Assembly (NCBI GenBank): GCA_035624785.1
Contig: DASPQV010000016.1
Span: forward strand, 52,832 to 116,831
Source of the DNA: JAJZNI01 sp035624785
Lineage (GTDB): Bacteria > Chloroflexota > Dormibacteria > Aeolococcales > Aeolococcaceae
Direction: 5' to 3'
Length of the DNA stretch: 64,000 bases
Shown: positions 44,130 to 52,088 of the stretch, piece after piece
Layout: every line of letters begins with the position of its first letter
Position numbering within the stretch: position 1 is the first letter of the stretch
Notes under the pieces: model-generated
The model's input: the letters and a program-made list of their open reading frames with translations, nothing else
Database searches by the model: none
Told to the model about the DNA's origin: nothing
Program-made: the position numbers and the translations under genes

Positions 44130-45200
44130 TCAGCTGGGGGCAGCGCCGGCGCTGCCGGCGGTCACGACGACGACGATCTTTCCCTGCTGAGCCCCGGCGG
44201 CCAGGACCGCGAAGGCGGACGCGGCCTGCTCCAGGGGGAAGGTGCGGTCGATCAGCGGGCGAAGCTTGGCGGCGGCGCACAGCACGACCAGCCGTTCCAG
44301 CTCCACCCGGGTGCCCATGGTGCTGCCCATGATCGTGATCTGGCGCCAGAAAACCCGGTTGAGCTGCGCCTTGGGGTTGGGCCCGCTGGTGGCGCCGGCC
44401 ACCACCACCGTCCCACCCGGCCGGACCGCTCGAAGGCTCAGCTCCCAGGTCGCCTCCCCCACCGTCTCGAGAACGGCGTCGACACCGCCGTCGGTGCGCC
44501 GGATCAGCTCCCGAGCGGCATCGCGATCGCCGGGGTCGAAGCTGCTGGTCGCCCCCAGCATCTCGGCGGCGCGCCGCTTGGCGGGATCCCGCGAGGTGAC
44601 GTGGACCTCGACGCCGGCGATGCCAGCCAGCAGGACCGCCGCGGTGGCGACGCCGCCGCTTGCGCCCTGGACCAGCGCCGACATCCCGGGGCGCAGCCCG
44701 GCGCGCTCGAAGAGCATGTGGTAGGCGGTGAGGTAGGCGGTGGGGAGGCAGGCGGCGGCGGCGTCACCGACGGTCTCGGGGAGCGGGACCAGGTTGGCGG
44801 CGGGGACGGCGACCAGCTCGGCCAGCGCGCCGCCGTGGGGCGGGTCGCTGAGCAGGGCCATCCGCTGGCACAGGCCGGGTGAGCCGGCCCGGCAGGCGGC
44901 GCAGGTTCCGCAGCCGATGACGCTGTGGACCACGACCCGTGTGCCCACGGCTGGGGCCCCGTCGGTGGCCTGCCCGAGCGACTCGACCCGGCCGGCCGCG
45001 TCGCAGCCGAGGATTCGCGGCGGGGTCAGGGGCCAGGAGGAGACCCCGCGCAGGGTCCAGAGGTCGTGGTGGTTGAGCGACGCCGCCGAGACCCTGACCA
45101 GAGCCCAGCCGGGGGAGACGGCGGGGTCGGGCTGCTCGCCCACCTCCAGGTTGAGGAGGGGGTCCTCTCCGCCGAAGCCGGTGGCATAGACGGCGCGCAC
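44130..45200 (-). CDS. Zinc-binding alcohol dehydrogenase (MDR family)
   Basis: A 356-residue medium-chain dehydrogenase. NHHDLWTLRG and ILGCDAAGRVESLG open the GroES-like domain, the structural zinc cysteines are CGTCAACRAGSPGLC, and the Rossmann loop is LVQGASGGVATAAVLLAG. The substrate is not predictable. The GTG start at 45200 follows a TACGCT hexamer by 6 nt (leaderless-type) and gives MRAVYATGFGG at the N-terminus. The gene splits the dcw cluster, lying between ftsQ (with metF) and ftsA. Confidence 0.92.
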   Translation of the reverse strand: MRAVYATGFGGEDPLLNLEVGEQPDPAVSPGWALVRVSAASLNHHDLWTLRGVSSWPLTPPRILGCDAAGRVESLGQATDGAPAVGTRVVVHSVIGCGTCAACRAGSPGLCQRMALLSDPPHGGALAELVAVPAANLVPLPETVGDAAAACLPTAYLTAYHMLFERAGLRPGMSALVQGASGGVATAAVLLAGIAGVEVHVTSRDPAKRRAAEMLGATSSFDPGDRDAARELIRRTDGGVDAVLETVGEATWELSLRAVRPGGTVVVAGATSGPNPKAQLNRVFWRQITIMGSTMGTRVELERLVVLCAAAKLRPLIDRTFPLEQAASAFAVLAAGAQQGKIVVVVTAGSAGAAPS

Positions 45201-45255
45201 CGACTCAGCGTAGCTCTCCTCCAGAGCGGCTGGCTTCTGGCACCATGGCACCACG

Positions 45256-46143
45256 ATGCGCGTCAGCGACCTGCTCCGCCAGCGCCGGCCCAACTTCAGC
45301 TTCGAGTTCTTCCCGCCCCAGGATGACGAGGGGGTGGCCGCCCTCTTCACCACCATCGCGGAGCTTCGCGAGCTGGAGCCGGGCTTCGTCTCGGTCACCT
45401 ACGGGGCGGGCGGCAGCACCCGGGCGCGGACCGTCGAGCTGGTCGAGAGGATCCACCGGGAGCTGGACATCACCCCGGTTGCGCACCTCACCTGCGTGGG
45501 CGCGACCCGTGACGAGCTGCACAGCGTGCTCCGCCGCATCGCGGACACCGGCATCGAGAATGTGCTGGCGCTTCGGGGCGACCCGCCCCGGGGTCAGGAG
45601 CGGTTCGTCCCCAACCCCGACGGCCTCGCCCACGGCTCGGAGCTGATCGGCCTCATCGCCGGCTCTTACGACCTGTGCGTCGGCGCCGCCTGCTATCCCG
45701 AGACGCACCTGGAGTCGGCGAGCTTCTCCGACGAGCTCCACTGGACCAGGGAGAAGGTGGACCAGGGCGCCGCCTACCTGATCACCCAGCTGTTCTTCGA
45801 CAACCAGGCCTACTTCGATTTCGTGGGCGCCGCCCGGCGCGCCGGGGTCACCGTGCCGATCATCCCCGGGATCATCCCGATCACCGCGGTGTCCCAGCTT
45901 CACGGGTTCATCTCCAAGCTGGGGGTCGGGATCCCGGAGGAGCTGCTGGCCGCCTTTGAACGCCGCCGCGATCGCCCCGACGCCGTGCTCGAGCTGGGGG
46001 TGGCCTGGTCGACGCTGCAATGCGCGGAGCTGCTCGCCGCCGGCGCCCCTGGGATCCACTTCTTCACCATGAACCGCTCTCCGGCCACCCGCGCGATCCT
46101 CTCGGCGCTGCTGGCGGCGCGGCCCTGGGAGCGGCGGCGCTAG
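45256..46143 (+). CDS. metF: Methylenetetrahydrofolate reductase
   Basis: A 295-residue FAD enzyme that reduces 5,10-methylene-THF to 5-methyl-THF for methionine synthesis. FSFEFFPPQDDEGVA, FVSVTYGAGGSTRARTVEL, AHLTCVGATRDEL, LALRGDPPRG and QLFFDNQAYFDFV appear in the family order, and PIIPGIIPITAVSQL is near the end. It is the only rightward gene inside the otherwise leftward dcw region, divergent from the dehydrogenase gene, and looks like an insertion into the cluster. Confidence 0.96.
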   Translation: MRVSDLLRQRRPNFSFEFFPPQDDEGVAALFTTIAELRELEPGFVSVTYGAGGSTRARTVELVERIHRELDITPVAHLTCVGATRDELHSVLRRIADTGIENVLALRGDPPRGQERFVPNPDGLAHGSELIGLIAGSYDLCVGAACYPETHLESASFSDELHWTREKVDQGAAYLITQLFFDNQAYFDFVGAARRAGVTVPIIPGIIPITAVSQLHGFISKLGVGIPEELLAAFERRRDRPDAVLELGVAWSTLQCAELLAAGAPGIHFFTMNRSPATRAILSALLAARPWERRR

Positions 46144-46373
46144 TAGCGGGGTGTTGAACCCCGGCCCACTGGGCGCAGGTCGGGTTGTGAGCTGGGTGGC
46201 AGCCGGCGACGGACTCTGACCCTCAACCTCTCCAGGGCATTTGGGACATAGGTGTCCACAACATAGGCAGGCCGTGATCCCGCCCGGAGAGCACCCTCAG
46301 CGAGCGACCAGCCAGCAAAGCGGCGCCCGGCGGGCCGCCGCACGACCGCGGGCGGCGACCAACCTCGACCTCG

Positions 46374-47537
46374 TCACTGGGGCTTCGGGGTCGCCGTGGG
46401 GAGACGCAGCTGGAACGGGGTCGGCGTTGGCGTCGGCGTGGGTGCCGGCGTCGGAGTCGGGGCGGGAGTGACCGAGGCAGAGGCCGACGGGCGGGCCGCT
46501 GGCGACGCCGGGGCCGAGGGAGACGCCGGGCCGGCACCGGCGGGGGCACCATGTCCGGACGTCAGCGCGGCGAGGATCTGTGACGGGACGCCGGGCGTGC
46601 CCCCGACGGCTATCGCCGAGGGATCGACCAGGTCGATGTAGCCGAAGCCTGGCCCCACGGCGGGATGCGCCGGGTCGGCGAAGTCCAGGTCGCCCCGCAG
46701 GGCGCCGAGGGCGGAGAGCTGGCTGGGAACCTCGGCCAGCGCGGCAGGGGTGCTGACCTCACCGAGGATCGCCTGCCAGCCTGCGCTCGTCCAGATCGAG
46801 AAGCTCGCCTCGGGGTTCCACTCGTAGGCGATCACGCTGACGTGGAAGAGGTCGGGGAAGCTGGCCGCCGCGGCCCCGAGGACGCTCATCAGCTGAGGCG
46901 TGACCGGGGTCCGCAGTGCCGCGGGGCGGAGGTCGACGAAGAGCGGGATCCCGGTGAGGGCGGAGTCCCCCCCCGCTGTGAGGAGCAGGCTGGCGCCGTC
47001 GGCAGCGACCGCGTACTCCCCTCCATCCCTCACCACCCGCATCACCGGGGTGCGCTCGCTGACCGCGATGCGCACCCTGCCGGGCAGCTCCGTGGTGACC
47101 GCCACCGACTCCACCCAGGGGATCGCCCTGATGCGGGCGGCCACCGCGTCAGGGCTCAGCGAGAAGATGCTCTGCCGCCCGAGGTCTGCCGCGGAAAGCA
47201 CGCGCGCGGTGGAGAGGAGCCGGGTGCCGGTGACCGTGACCGAGCTCACCCGGAAGGCGGGAGTCGCGAGCAGCACGACGAGGAGGGCCACCTCCAGCAG
47301 CAGGATCAGGGCGGCCACCGGCCGCCGCCGGTCGTGGCGTTCGGGGGGCGGGGGCGGCAGGGTGGGGCTGCGGCGCCTCCGCCGCGCGGTCCCGCGCAGC
47401 TCCACGCTGGGCTCCGGAACCTGGAAGCGCCGGATCGGAGCCACCTCGTCGGCGATCGCCGCGGCGACCGCGCGAGCCTGGGCGCGGTGGCGAGTGCGCC
47501 GGTCCGCCAGGTCGGGGCTCTGGGGAGCCTCGATCAC
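46374..47537 (-). CDS. ftsQ: Cell division protein FtsQ/DivIB
   Basis: A 387-residue division protein. A cytoplasmic basic region is followed by one membrane segment (VAALILLLEVALLVVLLATP), then the POTRA domain (FRVSSVTVTGTRLLSTARVL, IFSLSPDAVAARIRAIPWVE, VRIAVSERTPVMRV). The C-terminal 60 residues are Pro/Thr/Ala-rich, ending in an alternating Pro-Thr stretch. FtsQ joins FtsB and FtsL to recruit and control FtsW-FtsI. The GTG start at 47537 overlaps the ddl stop by 4 nt. Confidence 0.9.
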   Translation of the reverse strand: MIEAPQSPDLADRRTRHRAQARAVAAAIADEVAPIRRFQVPEPSVELRGTARRRRRSPTLPPPPPERHDRRRPVAALILLLEVALLVVLLATPAFRVSSVTVTGTRLLSTARVLSAADLGRQSIFSLSPDAVAARIRAIPWVESVAVTTELPGRVRIAVSERTPVMRVVRDGGEYAVAADGASLLLTAGGDSALTGIPLFVDLRPAALRTPVTPQLMSVLGAAAASFPDLFHVSVIAYEWNPEASFSIWTSAGWQAILGEVSTPAALAEVPSQLSALGALRGDLDFADPAHPAVGPGFGYIDLVDPSAIAVGGTPGVPSQILAALTSGHGAPAGAGPASPSAPASPAARPSASASVTPAPTPTPAPTPTPTPTPFQLRLPTATPKPQ

Positions 47538-48487
47538 CGCGCTGCGCTCCGGTGGCGGGCCAGAGCGGCGTCGACGAGTCCCTGGCACAGCACCGGAAAC
47601 TCGACGCCTCCGGCCCGCGCGCTGTCGGGAAGCAGGGAGAGGGCGGTCAGCCCGGGGATGGCGTTCACCTCCAGCACCCAGGGGACGCCGTCCGCGTCGA
47701 CGATGACGTCGACCCGCGACATATCGCGACAGCCAAGGGCGCGGTGAGCGCGCAGCGCCGCGTCGTGGCAGGCGGCACGCTCCGCCTCGGGGAGGCGGGC
47801 GGGGATGATGTGCTGGCTCTGACCCGCGGTGTACTTCGCTGCATAGTCGTAGAGGGGACGTCGGGAGACGATCTCGAGGGTCGGCAGTGCTCGGGGAGGA
47901 TTATCACCCAGAATGCCCACCGTGACCTCGGTCCCCGCCACGAAGCGCTCGCAGAGGACCTCGCCGTGGTGGGCCGCGGTCTGGTGGGCTCGGACCAGCC
48001 CGCCCGTCTCGCGGACGATGCTGAGCCCGATCGTCGACCCGCCGTGGCGCGGCTTGACCACCAGGGGCAGGCCCAGCTCCGACGCTGCCGCCCTCATGGC
48101 CGCCGTGATCTTGCCAGCTTCGTCCCCAACCGGTTCAACCAGGCACCACTCCGGGGTGCTCAATCCTTCGGCGGCGAAGAGCCGCTTGGCCATCGCCTTG
48201 TCCCAGCACAGCGCGGTGGCCAGGATGCCGCTGCCGGTGTAGGGCAGGTCGAGGAGCTCGCAGATGCCCTGGACCGTGCCGTCCTCGCCGAAGCGACCGT
48301 GCACCGCCACGAAGACGCAGTCGTAGCCGCCCGCGGTCAGGGCTGGCCAGAGCTCGGCGTCGACCTCCAGGGTGGTGCAGGCATGTCCCAGGGAGCGCAG
48401 CGCCGAGACCACGTTGGCGGCCGACATGCGCGACACCTCGTTCTCGGAGCCGGGGCCGCCGCAGACGACCGCTATCCGGAGGCTCAT
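47534..48487 (-). CDS. ddl: D-alanine-D-alanine ligase
   Basis: A 317-residue ATP-grasp enzyme that makes D-Ala-D-Ala for murein precursors. VVCGGPGSENEVSRMSA opens the N-terminal domain, VAVHGRFGEDGTVQGICELLDLPYTGSG follows, and the ATP-binding LVVKPRHGGSTIGLS and metal-binding VLEVNAIPGLT motifs are complete. I chose the ATG at 48487, adjacent to the first conserved residues. Between murB and this gene a 28-nt gap is spanned by an 11-codon minicistron (48484-48519). Confidence 0.95.
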   Translation of the reverse strand: MSLRIAVVCGGPGSENEVSRMSAANVVSALRSLGHACTTLEVDAELWPALTAGGYDCVFVAVHGRFGEDGTVQGICELLDLPYTGSGILATALCWDKAMAKRLFAAEGLSTPEWCLVEPVGDEAGKITAAMRAAASELGLPLVVKPRHGGSTIGLSIVRETGGLVRAHQTAAHHGEVLCERFVAGTEVTVGILGDNPPRALPTLEIVSRRPLYDYAAKYTAGQSQHIIPARLPEAERAACHDAALRAHRALGCRDMSRVDVIVDADGVPWVLEVNAIPGLTALSLLPDSARAGGVEFPVLCQGLVDAALARHRSAAR

Positions 48488-48519
48488 ATGGACTCGGCGT
48501 GAGGGCCGACGGCAGTCAT
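48484..48519 (-). CDS. Possible 11-codon coupling minicistron between murB and ddl
   Basis: The frame MTAVGPHAESI starts with an ATG overlapping the murB stop (ATGA) and stops with a TGA overlapping the ddl ATG (ATGA). If translated, it would pass terminating ribosomes from murB to ddl, keeping the chain of 4-nt overlaps seen elsewhere in this cluster. It may be chance; no peptide function is proposed. Confidence 0.25.
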   Translation of the reverse strand: MTAVGPHAESI

Positions 48520-49490
48520 CTCTGGCCATCCCGGAGCGGCTCACCGAGGACGGCGATCTCGGGGACGAGGTGGACCCCGAACCTCTCCGCGACCGTTCGC
48601 TGGACCAGGTCCATGAGCGCCAGCACGTCAGCGGCGCTGGCGCCGCCGGCGTTGACGATGAAGTTGGCGTGGAGCAGGGAGACCTCGGCGCCGCCGACCC
48701 GGGCTCCCTTCAGCCCGGCCATGTCGATGAGGCGGCCGGCGTGGTCGCCGGGCGGGTTGGTGAACATGCTTCCCAGGCTGCGGGCGTTGTAGGGCTGGGT
48801 GGCCCGGCGCTCGGCCTGGATCGAGTCGGTGAGGGCCCGCACCGTCTCGGGCAGCTCGCGGCCGACCCGGAGGCGGGCGGCGGTGACTACGTGGCCGGTG
48901 AGGTCCCGCTTGAGCCGCGAGCTGCGGTAGCCGAAGCCCAGCTCGGGGTTGATCAGGTGGACAGCGGCGCCGTCGGGGGCCACCAGGTCGCAGTCGATGA
49001 GCACGTCGCGAATCTCGGTGCCGAAGGCGCCCGCATTGCCGCGCACCGAGGCCCCGCAGGTTCCGGGAACGCCGATGCCGAACTCCAGGCCGCCGATCCC
49101 GCGCTGGGCGCAGTCCAGGGCGGCCCGGGGCATCATGGCCCCGCCCGGCAGCTCGATGACATCATCGCCGATCTCTCGGAGGCGGCCGCGGGGGAGCTCC
49201 AGCACCAGGCCACGGATGCCGCCGTCCAGGATCAGGCTGTTGCTGCCCGCCCCGATGACGGTGACCGGCAGGCCCGCCTGATGGCAGCGGCGCATGACCT
49301 CGGGGAGCCGGGCCACCGATTCCAGGCGGAGGTACCAGTCGGCCGGCCCACCGATGCCGTACTGGCTGTGCCGAGCCAGTGGCTCGTGACGGCGGATCCC
49401 TGACCGCCGGACAAGCCAGTCCTCGAGCGGCGCCGCCGCGTCGTCCGCAGCACCCACGACGCTCCCCCTCCCCCGCTCGCGGTCATCCAT
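48516..49490 (-). CDS. murB: UDP-N-acetylenolpyruvoylglucosamine reductase
   Basis: A 324-residue flavoenzyme that makes UDP-MurNAc. YGIGGPADWYLRL, VIGAGSNSLILDGG (FAD-binding), GGLEFGIGVPGTCGASVRGNAGAFG and the active-site Tyr-containing GFGYRSSRLKRD are intact; the last region (SLLHANFIVNAGGASAADV) includes the catalytic acid region typical of type I/II MurB. The ATG at 49490 has a GGAG 7 nt upstream and overlaps the stop of the preceding ligase by 8 nt. Confidence 0.96.
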   Translation of the reverse strand: MDDRERGRGSVVGAADDAAAPLEDWLVRRSGIRRHEPLARHSQYGIGGPADWYLRLESVARLPEVMRRCHQAGLPVTVIGAGSNSLILDGGIRGLVLELPRGRLREIGDDVIELPGGAMMPRAALDCAQRGIGGLEFGIGVPGTCGASVRGNAGAFGTEIRDVLIDCDLVAPDGAAVHLINPELGFGYRSSRLKRDLTGHVVTAARLRVGRELPETVRALTDSIQAERRATQPYNARSLGSMFTNPPGDHAGRLIDMAGLKGARVGGAEVSLLHANFIVNAGGASAADVLALMDLVQRTVAERFGVHLVPEIAVLGEPLRDGQR

Positions 49491-50988
49491 GAGCGGTCTC
49501 CGGTCGCCGCCCAGCCTCGCCGCCGGCGGTCTCAACCCGACCCGCGGCGTCCGGCGGGGCTCCCCCAGCCGCATCCCCCCGCCCGGCCCGCTCCGGGCTG
49601 CCCCCCAGCGCCCCGACGATGCGCTGCGCGATCTTGTCGAAGCCCCCCAGGGAGAGCACCACCACGACATCCCCAGGTCGGGCCAACCGGCTGACCAGCC
49701 TCACCCCCTCGTCACTGTCCTCCACCAGGTGGACCTCGCGGCCGGAGATCCGGGCGGCCACGTCGGCTGACGAGACGGTGGCCGGCTGGTGGCGCTCTCG
49801 AGCCGCCTCGATCGGCCCGAGGACGACGACGTCCGCCTCCTCGAAGCTGCGACGGTAGTCCTCGAGCAGGGTGCGCGTCCGCGAGTACGTGTGGGGAGTG
49901 TGCACGGCGATGATCCGCGCCAGGCCCCAGCGCGCCCGCGCCGCGTTTATCGCCGCCCACGCCTCGGTCGGGTGGTGGGCATAGTCGTCGACCACGGTGA
50001 CGCCGCCCGGCTGACCCAGGATCTCGAAGCGCCGCGCCGGCCCCCGGAAGCTGGCGCAGGCAGCGGCGCACACCTCGATGGGGCCCCCCGCGAAGTGGGC
50101 GAGGGCCAGGGCGCAGGTGGCGTTGAGGCTGTTGTGACGTCCGGGGAAGGTGAGCGCGATCTCGGGGATGCGCAGCTCGCGGGCGTCGACCCGGAAGCGC
50201 TGGACCGCGCCGTCGTCGGCCAGCCGGATGACCCGCCAGTCCGCAGCCTGGCCCTCGCCATAGACGGTCACCCGGCAGGGCGCGCGGTCCCGGAGGGCCA
50301 GCGCCTGCGGGTCGTCGCCGCAGAGGACCAGCAGCCCGTCCTCGGGCAACGTCTCCACCAGCTCGACGAATGGCCGCCGGTACGCCTCGAAATCGGGGTA
50401 GACGTCGGGATGGTCCCACTCCAGGCGGGTGACGCAGGCCGCTCGGGGGTGGGTGTGGAGAAACTTGGGCCGGGGGTCCCAGGGCGCGGTGGTGTACTCG
50501 TCGCCCTCGAAGACGAAAGGACCGGTGCCCAACCGGGCGGTGCCGCCCACGTCCAGCGAGGTCGAACCGAGCCGGAAGCCGGGGTCCATGCCGCAGCGAT
50601 CGAGCATGTGGATTAGCAGGGCAGCCGTGGTGGTCTTGCCGTGAGTACCGCACACCGAGAGCCGCAGCCGGTCCCCGGTGAGCCGCACGAAGAACTCGAT
50701 CTCGCTGCTCAGGGGGAGACCGCGGCGCTGCGCCTCCAGCCACTCGGGGTTGCCGGGGCGCACCTGGTTGCCCACCACCACCAGGTCGGGGACACCCCAG
50801 CGGTCCAGGTTCTCCGGCTGGTGCTGGTTCACCCAGGGGATGCCCGCCTCGGTGACCACGTCGGAGACGGGCGGGTAGGCGTGCTCGTCACTCCCGGTCA
50901 CCCGGTCGCCCATCCGCTGGGCGAGGAGGGCGGCGCCGCTCACCGCGTAGCCGCAGATCCCCAGGAAGTGGACATGACGGGGCGTCAC
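49483..50988 (-). CDS. Mur ligase with mixed Mpl/MurC features
   Basis: A 501-residue UDP-MurNAc peptide ligase in the murC position. The N-terminal and central domains resemble Mpl (UDP-MurNAc:L-Ala-D-Glu-meso-DAP ligase, a peptide-recycling enzyme): HFLGICGYAVSG, VVVGNQVRPGNPEWLE, GTHGKTTT with Lys118, and EGDEYTTAPWD (Glu161-) and PRPKFLHTHPRAA instead of the MurC EADESDGSF pattern. The C-terminal domain resembles MurC: VVDDYAHHPTE and PHTYSRTRTL (His366 onward). The substrate could be L-Ala or a tripeptide. The GTG start overlaps murG by 4 nt. No murD or murE accompanies it in this cluster. Confidence 0.85.
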   Translation of the reverse strand: MTPRHVHFLGICGYAVSGAALLAQRMGDRVTGSDEHAYPPVSDVVTEAGIPWVNQHQPENLDRWGVPDLVVVGNQVRPGNPEWLEAQRRGLPLSSEIEFFVRLTGDRLRLSVCGTHGKTTTAALLIHMLDRCGMDPGFRLGSTSLDVGGTARLGTGPFVFEGDEYTTAPWDPRPKFLHTHPRAACVTRLEWDHPDVYPDFEAYRRPFVELVETLPEDGLLVLCGDDPQALALRDRAPCRVTVYGEGQAADWRVIRLADDGAVQRFRVDARELRIPEIALTFPGRHNSLNATCALALAHFAGGPIEVCAAACASFRGPARRFEILGQPGGVTVVDDYAHHPTEAWAAINAARARWGLARIIAVHTPHTYSRTRTLLEDYRRSFEEADVVVLGPIEAARERHQPATVSSADVAARISGREVHLVEDSDEGVRLVSRLARPGDVVVVLSLGGFDKIAQRIVGALGGSPERAGRGDAAGGAPPDAAGRVETAGGEAGRRPETAHG

Positions 50989-52088
50989 CGGTCCGGCGCA
51001 GCCCCCGAATGGGTGCCGAGCTCGCGGACCAGGTCGGCCGCCCTCGCGGTCGCTCCCGGCCGTCCCATGGATCGGCTCCGTGCCGCCATCTGGCGCCACC
51101 GCGAGGGGTCGTCCAGCAGCCGCTCGATCTCCCGGCGCAGCCGGGGAGCGTCGCACTCGGCATCGGGGATCAGGACCGCCGCCCCACCCCGGACGTAGGG
51201 GGCGGCATTGTGGCGCTGGTGGTCCCCGGCATGGGGGTAGGGAACCAGCACCATGGGACGACCCGCGGCGCTCACCTCGGCGAGGGACGAGCCCCCGGCC
51301 CTCATCACCACCAGCTCGGCCCAGGCGATCCGCGGCGCGGCATCCACGAAGAAGGCGCTCACCTCCCAGCGCTGGCCGAGCTCAGCGGACAGAGCCTGCT
51401 GCGCCGCGCGGATCTCCGGCTCGTCGAGCTGCCCGCACTGGTGAACGATCCGCAGGTCGGGATGCGAGGCGAGCAGGGCGGGGACACAGCCGGTGAGGGC
51501 CAGGTTGATCCGGCGAGCTCCCTGGGAGCCGCCCCAAACCAGCACCCGGGTGCAGCGCTCGCCGAGGGCTGGGGCGCCGCTTCGGAACTCCGTCCGGATC
51601 GGGTTGCCGGTGACCTCGACCCGGGCTGCCGGCAGCTTGCTCGCCGATTCGGCGAAGGAGACCGCCACCGCCGCGGCGCTCCTGGCCAGGAGACGGGTGG
51701 CCCGGCCGGGCCGGGCGTTCTGCTCGAGGAGGAGGATGGGGACCCGCTCCCGCCTGGCCGCCAGCACCACCGGCACCGAGACGTAGCCGGCGGCGCCGAC
51801 CACGACGTCGGGGCGGAAGCGGCGGATGGTTCGCCGAGCCGCCCGGACCGCCCTGGGAAGGCGCAGCGCGAAGCCGGCCAGGGTCGCCGGCCGGGAGAGG
51901 TCGAGGCCGCGAATCTCCAGTGTCTCCAAGGGGATGCCGGCGCGCTCGACCAGGGCCTCGGCGACACCTCCTCGGCGGCCCACCAGGAGCACGGCGCCCT
52001 CAGGGTCGGAGGCGCGCAACTCTTCGGCGAGCGCCAACGCCGGGGTCAGGTGGCCGCCCGTCCCGCCCCCGGCTATCAGAGTCCGCAC
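50985..52088 (-). CDS. murG: Undecaprenyl-PP-MurNAc-pentapeptide GlcNAc transferase
   Basis: A 367-residue GT28 glycosyltransferase that makes lipid II at the inner leaflet. LIAGGGTGGHLTPALALAEE (G-loop 1) is at the very N-terminus, the second glycine-rich part is GAAGYVSVPVVLA, and the UDP-GlcNAc-binding motif is VMRAGGSSLAEV with GDHQRHNA further on. The GTG start is fixed by the first loop. Upstream ftsW runs 89 nt into this gene, far more than the normal 4-nt overlap. Confidence 0.95.
   Translation of the reverse strand: MRTLIAGGGTGGHLTPALALAEELRASDPEGAVLLVGRRGGVAEALVERAGIPLETLEIRGLDLSRPATLAGFALRLPRAVRAARRTIRRFRPDVVVGAAGYVSVPVVLAARRERVPILLLEQNARPGRATRLLARSAAAVAVSFAESASKLPAARVEVTGNPIRTEFRSGAPALGERCTRVLVWGGSQGARRINLALTGCVPALLASHPDLRIVHQCGQLDEPEIRAAQQALSAELGQRWEVSAFFVDAAPRIAWAELVVMRAGGSSLAEVSAAGRPMVLVPYPHAGDHQRHNAAPYVRGGAAVLIPDAECDAPRLRREIERLLDDPSRWRQMAARSRSMGRPGATARAADLVRELGTHSGAAPDR

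Noticed and set aside
46140..46373. A transposase remnant in the metF-ftsQ gap
   Set aside because: The short frames there lack any catalytic motif and the dyad has no flanking target duplication that I can see.
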